DNA of 64,000 nt. It comes from PALSA-693 sp963834725. Lineage in GTDB: Bacteria > Actinomycetota > Acidimicrobiia > Acidimicrobiales > Palsa-688. Made by a program: the position numbers and the translations under genes. The stretch lies in the NCBI GenBank assembly GCA_963834725.1, contig CAWICN010000001.1, positions 5,394,001-5,458,000 of the forward strand. The letters are read 5' to 3'. Below are positions 16,938 to 24,466 of the stretch, in pieces. The notes under the pieces are model-generated. The model saw only the letters and a list, made by a program, of their open reading frames with translations, did no database searches and was not told where the DNA came from. Position 1 is the stretch's first letter, and each line of letters opens with the position of its first letter.

Positions 16938-19900
16938 TTGGCGAAGAAGATCCGGGTGTATGAGCTGGGACGTGAGCTCGGCCTGACGAACAAAGAAGCC
17001 CTCGATCTGTGCCTTGCGCTCGGGATCGGGGTCAAGAGCCACTCCTCGAGCATCGAGGAGCAGCAGGCCGACCGCGTCCGTCGCCGCGCCGATCAACAAG
17101 GTCTGCGCCGCCCGGTCGAAACCCTGGCCCCCGAGTCCCCGGTCAACGCAGGGGCCCCGGCCGAGCCAGCCGAGGTTGTTGCGGCCGCCACTCCCGCTGT
17201 GGACGTTCCCGCGAGCCCGACACCGGGTCGGGTCGCTCCCACCCAACCCTCCACCGACGGCGGGCAGGCCGAAAGCCCGGCCGCGCCTGCCCAAAGCCCG
17301 GGTGCGACGGAGCCGGCTCCGTCCCCCATCCCGCCGGCTGCGGCCGCGCCCCTGACCCCTTCGAGCTCGCCCGTCCCATCCGCTCCGTCCGTTCCCTCCA
17401 GTCGGCCTTCCCCGGCTCCCGAGTTCCCGCCCGCGGCCGTAACCCCGGCGGCGGCCAGCGCTGCTCCGCCGGCGAGAGCAGCGTCGCCTGCTCCACCTGC
17501 TCCATCTGCTCCATCGGGTCCGCCTGCGTCACCTGCTCCACCTGCGGCGGGCGCTCCGCCTGCTCCGCCCGGAGCGGGCCTCGCCCCGCCTGCTCCGCCC
17601 GGGTCTCGACCGGCGCCGTCCCGGCCAGGCTCGCCCGGCGGAGGTCCGGCCGCCCCGACGCGCCCAACGGGGTCGGGACGACCTGCCGCGCCCACCTCAG
17701 GCCCGGCTGTTCCCGCTCCCGCTCCCGCCGCGGCGCCGGCCCCAGCTGCCCATCAGAGGCGAGGGGCCCCACCCGCCGAGGCTCCCGTGTCCCCCGCGGC
17801 CGCACCGGCCACAGCCCCCAGCCAGACTTCCGGGCCCGCCGGCACCCGTCCCTCCTCCGGCGCTCCACGGCCACCGGGTGCTCCCGCGGGTGGGCCGCCG
17901 GGCGGTCCGGGCCCGGGATCCGGAGCTCCTGGCCAAAGTGGGCCGATGCTGTCGGCCTCTGGCAAGCCGATCCCGCCGCCGCCCGGACTGCGGCGTCCAC
18001 CGATGTCGGCCTCCGGCAAGCCGATCCCTCCTCCTCCCGGCCGCGGCACGAGCGCTCGACCCGCGCCCGGTGGTGGCCGCCCCCCCGGTCCCTCGACCGG
18101 ACGGCCGGGTGGCGCCGGCGCAGGCGGACCGCGCGGTGGCGCACGGCCGGCGGCACCGGCCGGTACCGGCACGGGCTACCGGGGCGGGGGCGGGACCTCG
18201 GGCGGCGGATACCGCGGCCCGGGCACCGGGACAGGCACAGGCGCCGGTCCTGGAGGTGCCGGCGGCGCTCGCAGCGGCCCGGCCTTCGGCAACCGCGGCA
18301 GGCCGGGCGGACGGCGGCCGGCCCGGCGGCGGCGGCGCAACATCGAAGAGCTCGAAGCGCAGGAGATCACGCACTACACCCCCTCCAGCGCCCCGGTTCC
18401 CGAAGGCGAGATCATCGTGGAGCGGGGGTCGACCGCCCAGGAGCTCGGCCCGAAGCTGAATCGTTCGGGCGCCGACGTGGTGCGGTTCCTGTTCCAGCAG
18501 GGCGAGATGGTCACGACGACGCAGTCGCTCTCCGATGACATGATCGAGTTGTTCGCCGCCGAGTTGCACGCGAGCATCCGGCTTGTCGATCCCGGCGAGG
18601 AAAAAGAAGCGGAGCTGCAGGCCAAGTACTTCGACGACGAGGAAGAGGACGACGCGCTCTATCGCCCGCGTCCACCCGTCGTGACCGTTATGGGCCACGT
18701 CGATCACGGCAAGACGCTTCTGCTCGACCGCATCCGTGAAACCAACGTGGTCGCCGGCGAAGCGGGCGGGATCACCCAGCACATCGGCGCCTACCAGGTC
18801 GACCACCAGGGCCAGCTCATCACCTTCATCGATACTCCTGGTCATGAGGCCTTCACCGCGATGCGCGCCCGCGGGGCCGAGGTCACCGACATCGTCATCC
18901 TCGTCGTCGCCGCCGACGACGGTGTGATGCCCCAGACCGTAGAGGCCCTCAATCACGCCAAGGCCGCCGACGTTCCGATCATCGTCGCCATCAACAAGAT
19001 CGACCGCGAGAACGCTGATCCCAACCGGGTCATGCAGCAGCTGTCCGAACTGGGACTGGTACCGGAAGCGTGGGGTGGCGACACGATCATGGTCGAGATC
19101 TCCGCCCTCCAGAATTTCGGCATCGACGATCTCCTGGAGCAGGTCCTGCTGGTGGCCGAGCTCGAGGAGCTGGCAGCCAATCCGGAGGGTCGTGGGCGGG
19201 GGATCGTCCTCGAAGCCAACCTGGATCCCGGTAAGGGTCCGGTGGCAACGGTGATCGTCCAATCCGGTACGTTGCGGGTCGCCGATTCGGTTGTCGCCGG
19301 TGCGGCGTGGGGACGGGTCAAGGCCCTGCTCGACGACAGTGGCGACAATGTCAAGGAGGCATCACCCTCCATGCCGGTGCAGCTGCTCGGCTTCGACAGC
19401 GTGCCCTCCGCCGGCGACGAGTTCCGCGTGACCGACAAGGCCAAGACCGCTCGCGATATCGCCGAGCAAAGGGAGCAGCGCTTCCGCGCCGCGGACCAGC
19501 GCCGGACGTCGTCGGCGGTGGGGACCGGCGCCAAGCTCGAGGACATCTTCGAGCAGATCCAGCGGGGCGAGACGGCCACCCTCAACCTGGTGCTCAAGGC
19601 GGACACCCAGGGCTCGTTGGAAGCAGTCACCGAGAGCCTCCGCAAGCTCGAGCGAGACGACGTCAAGCTGTCGTTCATCCATCGGGCGGTCGGCGGGATC
19701 ACCGAAAACGACGTGACGTTCGCGGCGGCATCCAACGCCACCATCATCGGCTTCAACGTCCGCCCCGACCGGGGTGCCCGGGACCTCGCCGATGTGCACG
19801 ACGTCGAAATCCGTACCTACGAGATCATCTACAAGCTGATCGAAGACATCGAGAGCGCCATGGTCGGAATGCTGGCCCCCGAGTTCGAGGAGGTCATCAC

Positions 19901-20183
19901 CGGCGAGGCCGAGGTCCGAGAGATCTTCCGGGTCCCGAGGGTCGGCGCCATCGCCGGGTGCTACGTCCGTCACGGCGTCATTACCCGGGGTTCGAAGGTC
20001 CGTTTCCTCCGCGACGGCGTGGTTATCTGGAAGGGCGCGATCACCTCGCTCAAGCGGTTCAAGGACGATGTCCGAGAGGTGCACGAGGGGTTTGAGTGCG
20101 GGATTGGCCTCTCCAACAATCAGGACCTGCGTGAGGGTGACGTCATCGAGACCTTTGATGAGCGGGAGATTCCCCGGGCGTAG
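16938..20183 (+). CDS. infB: Translation initiation factor IF-2
   Basis: 1081 residues from TTG 16938. The N-terminal IF2N module (KKIRVYELGRELGLTNKEAL) is followed by a ~430-residue Pro/Ala/Gly linker, including a duplicated block SASGKPIPPPPG. A second IF2N module (about 490-555) and the GTPase domain come next. The G motifs are GHVDHGKT near residue 584, DTPGHEAF, and NKID. Domains II, III and IV follow, ending GFECGIGLSNNQDLREGD. IF-2 places initiator tRNA on the 30S subunit and promotes subunit joining. Long Pro/Ala linkers are usual in actinobacterial IF-2. Confidence 0.97.
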   Translation: MAKKIRVYELGRELGLTNKEALDLCLALGIGVKSHSSSIEEQQADRVRRRADQQGLRRPVETLAPESPVNAGAPAEPAEVVAAATPAVDVPASPTPGRVAPTQPSTDGGQAESPAAPAQSPGATEPAPSPIPPAAAAPLTPSSSPVPSAPSVPSSRPSPAPEFPPAAVTPAAASAAPPARAASPAPPAPSAPSGPPASPAPPAAGAPPAPPGAGLAPPAPPGSRPAPSRPGSPGGGPAAPTRPTGSGRPAAPTSGPAVPAPAPAAAPAPAAHQRRGAPPAEAPVSPAAAPATAPSQTSGPAGTRPSSGAPRPPGAPAGGPPGGPGPGSGAPGQSGPMLSASGKPIPPPPGLRRPPMSASGKPIPPPPGRGTSARPAPGGGRPPGPSTGRPGGAGAGGPRGGARPAAPAGTGTGYRGGGGTSGGGYRGPGTGTGTGAGPGGAGGARSGPAFGNRGRPGGRRPARRRRRNIEELEAQEITHYTPSSAPVPEGEIIVERGSTAQELGPKLNRSGADVVRFLFQQGEMVTTTQSLSDDMIELFAAELHASIRLVDPGEEKEAELQAKYFDDEEEDDALYRPRPPVVTVMGHVDHGKTLLLDRIRETNVVAGEAGGITQHIGAYQVDHQGQLITFIDTPGHEAFTAMRARGAEVTDIVILVVAADDGVMPQTVEALNHAKAADVPIIVAINKIDRENADPNRVMQQLSELGLVPEAWGGDTIMVEISALQNFGIDDLLEQVLLVAELEELAANPEGRGRGIVLEANLDPGKGPVATVIVQSGTLRVADSVVAGAAWGRVKALLDDSGDNVKEASPSMPVQLLGFDSVPSAGDEFRVTDKAKTARDIAEQREQRFRAADQRRTSSAVGTGAKLEDIFEQIQRGETATLNLVLKADTQGSLEAVTESLRKLERDDVKLSFIHRAVGGITENDVTFAAASNATIIGFNVRPDRGARDLADVHDVEIRTYEIIYKLIEDIESAMVGMLAPEFEEVITGEAEVREIFRVPRVGAIAGCYVRHGVITRGSKVRFLRDGVVIWKGAITSLKRFKDDVREVHEGFECGIGLSNNQDLREGDVIETFDEREIPRA

Positions 20184-20192
20184 CACGGCGGC

Positions 20193-20495
20193 ATGGTGAT
20201 GCACGTGGCGTGCCTAGCGCTCGAACTGCACCTTCCCAACGTGCACTCACTGAAGGAGAAACGGGCGGTACTCCGTCCGATCCTCGAAGGTCTCCGCCGG
20301 AGGTTCGAGGTGGCAGTGGCCGAGGTGGACCATCAGGACCGATGGCAGCGAGCCACCGTCGGTCTGGCCGCTGTGTCGGGATCGGCTGGTCACGCCCGGG
20401 ATGTCCTCGACGCCGCCGAGCGCTTCGTCTGGTCGTTCCCCGAGGTCGACGTGACGGCCAGCCAGCGCGACTGGCTGGCCGCGGGGGAGCGTTGA
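20193..20495 (+). CDS. ylxP: YlxP (DUF503) family protein
   Basis: 100 residues. DUF503 proteins are small and often sit between infB and rbfA, as here; a link to ribosome assembly is proposed for the family. Conserved features are the N-terminal strand HVACLALELHLPNVHSLKEK, the KRAVLRPILEGLRRRFEVAVAEVD-like helix and strand (RFEVAVAEVDHQDRWQRATV), and a final VDV strand. It begins 9 bases after infB and ends one base before rbfA. Confidence 0.88.
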   Translation: MVMHVACLALELHLPNVHSLKEKRAVLRPILEGLRRRFEVAVAEVDHQDRWQRATVGLAAVSGSAGHARDVLDAAERFVWSFPEVDVTASQRDWLAAGER

Positions 20496-20496
20496 A

Positions 20497-20913
20497 ATGG
20501 CGGGCGCGCCGCACCGTCACCGGTCGGGGAGCCGGCGGTCGGGTGGCAGTCCGGCCCGCCAGTTTCCGCGCGCGGTGCGGGTCAACGAGAGCCTCCGGGA
20601 GGTGCTTGCCGACACCCTGGAGCGACTGACCGACACCGATGAGCGGCTGGGGCTGCTCACCATCACGGGCGTCGAGTGCGATCCCGACCTGCGTCACGCC
20701 CGCGTCCTCTTTTCATCGCTTGACGACGAGATGCTGACCGTTCTGAGCGGATCGCGGGTCCGTCTTCAATCGGCGATCTCGCAGCAGGTGCGCCTCAAGC
20801 GGACCCCCCAGCTGCGATTCGAAGCCGACCCGGCGATCGCTGCCGGCAACCGCATCGAGGACATCCTGCGCCGTCTGCCGCACCCGCCGGAGGATGTGGA
20901 GCCCGGCCCGTGA
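20497..20913 (+). CDS. rbfA: 30S ribosome-binding factor A
   Basis: 138 residues. RbfA is a KH-type cold-shock factor for 16S rRNA 5' end maturation. Family features: RVNESLREVLADTLERLTD in helix 1, LTITGVECDPDLRHARVLFS in the beta core, and QVRLKRTPQLRFEADPAI. A basic, His/Ser/Arg-rich ~20-residue N-terminal extension precedes the fold. The stop overlaps the truB start by four bases. Confidence 0.95.
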   Translation: MAGAPHRHRSGSRRSGGSPARQFPRAVRVNESLREVLADTLERLTDTDERLGLLTITGVECDPDLRHARVLFSSLDDEMLTVLSGSRVRLQSAISQQVRLKRTPQLRFEADPAIAAGNRIEDILRRLPHPPEDVEPGP

Positions 20914-22053
20914 TCGACGGGCTGGCAGTCATCGACAAGCCGGCCGGAATGACCAGCCACGATGTCGTAGCCCGTTGCCGCCGGATCTTCGGGCAGAGGA
21001 AGGTCGGCCACGCCGGCACCCTCGATCCCGACGCGACTGGAGTTCTTCTGGTCGGCCTGGGACGAGCAACGCGCCTACTGCAGTTCCAGAGCGGCCTGGC
21101 GAAGTGCTACGCCGCGGACATCGTTCTCGGCGTGGCCACCAGCACCCTCGACGCCGCGGGCCAGGTGACCGGGCGCTGGGATCAACGCCACGTCACCCTG
21201 GGCGACGGCCCGCCGGGCTGCGGCCCAGCTGACCGGCACCATCTGGCAGACGCCGCCCATGGTGTCGGCGGTCAAGGTCGGGGGGCAGCGGCTGCATCAG
21301 CTGGCCCGCCAGGGCGTGGAGGTTGACCGGGAGCCCCGTCAGGTGGAGGTGACCTGCTTCGCCGTCGAGGGCATCCTGCCGGCGGGAGCGGCCGGGAGCG
21401 GTGTCGCGGCGGACGCGGCCGGCGCTGGCGGCGGAGCCGCCGTTTCCAGCGCTGGCGCCGGAGCCCCCGATGCCACCGCCAGCGACGGCGCCGCCGATTC
21501 CAGCGCCAGCGACGGAGCCGGCGATTCGACCGGCAGCGACGGAGCCGGCGATTCGACCGCCAGCGGCGGAGCCCCCGATGCCACCGCCAGCGGCAACGCC
21601 CTCGGTGTCCCCAGCGCCAGCGGCGGCACACATGGCCCGGAGACCGGAGCCGGACCCGTCCTGGCAGTGCGGGTGGAGTGTTCCGCCGGTACCTATGTTC
21701 GGGTGCTGGCCGCAGATCTGGGTGCGGCCCTCGGAGGCGGAGCGTACGTGAGGAGGTTGCGCCGAACGGCTGTCGGACCGTGGACCGAGGCCATGGCGAC
21801 CAGGTTGGAGGACCTGTCCGTGGCGGATGTGCTCGCGCCGGTGGCGTCGTTGCCGTGGCTCGACGCCGTCGTCGTGGACGCACGGCGCGCCAACGAGGTC
21901 GAACACGGCCGGGTCCTCGCCCGTGAAGGGTTCGGTGGTCAGGGCGAAGGGCCCTGGCGGGTGGTCGGCCCGAGTGGCGATTTGCTTGCTGTCTACCAGG
22001 GCCACGGAGCCGGTCAGGTCAAGCCGGCTGTCGTCCTGCCCCAGCCCGATTGA
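20910..22053 (+). CDS. truB: tRNA pseudouridine-55 synthase, frameshifted in this sequence and carrying a repeat insertion
   Basis: TruB makes pseudouridine 55 in the T loop of tRNA. The first part (from GTG 20910) has KPAGMTSHDVVARCRR and the catalytic KVGHAGTLDPDATG with Asp39. Homology then continues in another frame: ARRAAAQLTGTIWQTPPMVS and VKVGGQRLHQLARQGVEV. The switch is near 21203-21216 (GGCGACGGCCCGCCGGG); deleting one base restores a continuous protein, and the 1144-base span is one over a multiple of three. Between GVEVDREPRQVEV and VLAVRVECSAGTYVRVLAADL there is a ~90-residue Ala/Gly/Ser/Asp repeat insertion (bases ~21390-21650). The C-terminus has the usual RNA-binding region. 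Confidence 0.85.
21395..21650 (+). repeat. Ala/Ser/Asp/Gly-coding imperfect repeat inside truB
   Basis: Units of about 30 bases built on GACGGAGCCGGCGATTCGACC and GGAGCCCCCGATGCCACCGCC recur in frame through the region, the clearest pair at about 21502-21570. They encode SDGAGDST/GGAPDATAS-type peptides that interrupt the TruB fold. Confidence 0.8.
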
Positions 22054-22158
22054 TCGGCTGGTCCGCCTCGTGAGCCCGGCCACGACTGTGCTGCCGTCAC
22101 ACCTGGAAGGAAACCCGGGTTCGACGCCGGCCGAAAACGCCCCGTAACCTTCACAGGA

Positions 22159-23109
22159 ATGCAGGTCCTCTACCACCCCGGAGACTGCGCGACGGGCGCG
22201 CCGTGCGCGGTCACGATCGGTGCTTACGACGGCGTCCACATAGGGCATCGACTGCTCATCGAGCGGGTAAGACGAGTTGCCGCCGAACAGGATCTGGCCG
22301 CCGCGGTCGTCACCTTCGACCGTCATCCCGCCTCGGTCGTCCGGCCAGAGTCGGCGCCTCGCTTATTGACCGATCTCGAACAGCGGTTGGAGCTTCTCGA
22401 AAGCACCGGGGTCGACTATGTGCTCGTGGTCCGCTTCGATCGGGATCGGGCCGACGAATCCGCAGAGGACTTCGTCCGGGAGGTCCTGGTCGGCTGTCTC
22501 GACACCCGGGCGGTGGTTGTCGGCCACGACTTTCATTTCGGTCATCACCGCCGCGGCAACGTGGCGTTCCTGCAGGACATGGGCGCCGAGTACGGCTTCG
22601 ACGTCACCGGCGTCCGGCTCTTCGGCGCCGGTCCGGGCGGCCAGCCCGTGTCATCGACCCGGATCCGGGAGCTGCTCGGGTCGGGTGCGGTGAGTGAGGC
22701 CGCCGCCCTGCTCGGGCGGCCCCACCAGGTGCGGGGCGTCGTCACCGAGGGCGACCGGCGCGGCCGGGACCTGGGCTTCCCCACCGCCAACGTGGCGCTG
22801 CCGGCGTCGATCGCCGTCCCGGCCGACGGTGTCTATGCCGGCTGGTATGTGCGCCCCGACGGGGCGCCCCGGCCCGCCGCCCTGTCCCTCGGCCGGCGTC
22901 CGACCTTCTACGCCCAAGCCGACCTTTCCCTTCTTGAGGCCTACCTCCTCGACTTCGACGGCGATCTGTACGGGGAGGTGGCCCGGGTGGAGTTCATCGC
23001 CCACCTGCGCGGGCAGGTGCGATTCGCCTCGGTGGACGACCTCATCGACCAGATGAGCCGGGACGTCGCAGTCACCCGTGAGATCCTGGGCGTCCCTGAT
23101 CTCGCCTAG
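22159..23109 (+). CDS. ribF: Bifunctional riboflavin kinase / FAD synthetase
   Basis: 316 residues. The N-terminal nucleotidylyltransferase domain (FMN to FAD) has GAYDGVHIGHRLLI (residues 22-35) and SSTRIRELLGSG. The C-terminal riboflavin kinase domain has GDRRGRDLGFPTANV (about 195-210), DGVYAGWY and FDGDLYGE. It follows truB in the normal order. Before ATG 22159, TAACCT (22145-22150) lies at eight bases, and AGGA is close to the start, so either initiation mode is possible. Confidence 0.96.
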   Translation: MQVLYHPGDCATGAPCAVTIGAYDGVHIGHRLLIERVRRVAAEQDLAAAVVTFDRHPASVVRPESAPRLLTDLEQRLELLESTGVDYVLVVRFDRDRADESAEDFVREVLVGCLDTRAVVVGHDFHFGHHRRGNVAFLQDMGAEYGFDVTGVRLFGAGPGGQPVSSTRIRELLGSGAVSEAAALLGRPHQVRGVVTEGDRRGRDLGFPTANVALPASIAVPADGVYAGWYVRPDGAPRPAALSLGRRPTFYAQADLSLLEAYLLDFDGDLYGEVARVEFIAHLRGQVRFASVDDLIDQMSRDVAVTREILGVPDLA

Positions 23110-23195
23110 ACCCGAGCCCGGTCCCCCCACGTCCGGCACGCGAGGCAAGGGCTCGGTGGAGTGGCCGTGGTTCGGACCGCTTTGTCCTCCTCCGG

Positions 23196-23642
23196 TCAGT
23201 CGTCGTCCGGGCCGGGCTCAGACCGGCGCTCGCGTTTGCGGGCCCCTCGGCGGCGCTTGGCCTCGATCCGGCGGCGCTGCGACGCCCGGGTCGGCCGGGT
23301 CGGGGTTCGGCTCGGCGGCGTCTCCAGAGCACGGGCCAGGCGAGCCGCAAGCCGTTCTATCGCGGCGGCCCGGTTGCGCGCCTGCGAACGGTCATCGCTG
23401 GCCGCGACTGCCACGACCGGCCCCAGGCGCGCCATCAGCCGATCCCGGGCCCACGACGGTAGGCTGGGTGATGCCGCCACGTCGAAGCGCACCTCCGCCC
23501 TGGTGTTGGACGTGTTCACGTGCTGACCACCAGGGCCGCTCGACGCCGAGAAGCGCCACATCAGCTCGTGGACAGGGATGCGTACGCCTGGCGCCACGTC
23601 CAGTCCAGCCGGCGGCCCCGGCTCGAGCGGAACGTCGGTCAT
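23196..23642 (-). CDS. arfB: ArfB/YaeJ-like peptidyl-tRNA hydrolase (GGQ release-factor domain)
   Basis: 148 residues on the reverse strand. It carries the class I release factor catalytic loop in SASSGPGGQHVNTSNTRAEV (GGQ near residue 38-40), but no codon-recognition domain, and it ends in a strongly basic tail (RRRIEAKRRRGARKRERR). That layout is typical of ArfB, which rescues stalled ribosomes by entering the empty mRNA channel with its tail. It is convergent with ribF and divergent from rpsO. Confidence 0.92.
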   Translation of the reverse strand: MTDVPLEPGPPAGLDVAPGVRIPVHELMWRFSASSGPGGQHVNTSNTRAEVRFDVAASPSLPSWARDRLMARLGPVVAVAASDDRSQARNRAAAIERLAARLARALETPPSRTPTRPTRASQRRRIEAKRRRGARKRERRSEPGPDDD

Positions 23643-23665
23643 GGCTGAGCTCCAGTCACGCCTGA

Positions 23666-23790
23666 GCGTCGGTCGCGGCGGGGCGTCGGTCGCGGCGAGG
23701 CGTCGGTGATGGCGGGGCGTCGGTCATGGCGGGGCGTCGGTCATGTGGGGCGTCGGTCATGGCGAAGCCCGGTCATGGCTGGACGTCGGT
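23666..23790 (+). repeat. ~17-bp GGCGTCGGTCATGGCGG tandem repeat
   Basis: Around seven imperfect copies lie just upstream of the arfB start, in the 339-base arfB-rpsO gap. Spacing varies between about 11 and 19 bases. The remainder of the gap to 23981 shows no gene I can support; it should hold divergent promoters for arfB and rpsO. Confidence 0.8.
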
Positions 23791-23981
23791 GGTGTCGGGC
23801 CGCCTGCTAGAAATTCTGAGGTGACCGACCAGGCTCGGGCGCGCCGGGATCCATGTCTCACGCGAGGGTCGTGTCCGCAGAGCCCCGAAGTTCGTCACCC
23901 AATGTACGTCAACCCCACGTGCGCCAGCATGGCGAGGCGCACTCCGATAGTTCGATCCGACTGAAGGAACCTCACGCATTC

Positions 23982-24239
23982 ATGCCAGACAAAGCCGCAA
24001 CGATCGCGGCATACCGCACCCACGAGACCGATACCGGCTCGCCTGAGGTCCAAGTGGCCATCCTCAGCGAGCGTATCGCCCATCTGACCGAGCACCTGAA
24101 GGTCCACAAGGGTGACCACCACACCCGTCGAGGGCTCATGAAGATGATCGGGCGCCGGCGGCGGCTCCTCGATTACGTGCGAGACAACGATGTCGAGCGC
24201 TACCGGGAGCTCATCGCCAAGCTGGGGCTGCGCCGCTAG
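23982..24239 (+). CDS. rpsO: 30S ribosomal protein S15
   Basis: 85 residues from ATG 23982, with AAGGAA some 12 bases upstream. S15 is a primary 16S rRNA-binding protein of the central domain. The family pattern is complete: TGSPEVQVAILSERIAHLTEHL, KGDHHTRRGLMKMIGRRRRL, LDYVRDNDVERYRELIAKLGL. It is followed by pnp, the classic rpsO-pnp pair. Confidence 0.97.
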   Translation: MPDKAATIAAYRTHETDTGSPEVQVAILSERIAHLTEHLKVHKGDHHTRRGLMKMIGRRRRLLDYVRDNDVERYRELIAKLGLRR

Positions 24240-24429
24240 GTGCAGTTCTCCGGGCGGCTGCTAGCCGGTCGATTGCCATCGGGGCGACCACTGACGGCCG
24301 CACCCGAGCACAACAGTTCACGAGCGGCGACCCCAGGTCAGCTGCCAGTCGAGGATCCCCGGGGCCGTATGGCCGGGAGCGCCGGTCCGGGGGTCGCCGA
24401 CTGGGAACTGGCCCCACCGCCGCTCCGCC

Positions 24430-24446
24430 GCCCGGGCCTCCCGGGC
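24430..24446 (+). promoter_or_regulatory. Perfect 7-bp stem-loop in the pnp leader
   Basis: GCCCGGG and CCCGGGC flank a CCT loop, six bases before the pnp Shine-Dalgarno (AAAGGAG, 24452-24458). In Escherichia coli, the pnp leader hairpin is cut by RNase III and used for autoregulation; a similar role here is only a guess. The rest of the 24240-24466 gap shows no other clear element. Confidence 0.4.
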
Positions 24447-24466
24447 TCCAGAAAGGAGCGGGCCAT

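Noticed and set aside
17697..19262. Reverse-strand open frame of 521 codons opposite infB
   Set aside because: Shadow of infB, whose IF2N and GTPase motifs are unambiguous on the forward strand.
24240..24466. A tRNA gene in the rpsO-pnp gap
   Set aside because: There is no GGTTCGA-type T arm or acceptor pairing. No tRNA was recognised anywhere in the window.
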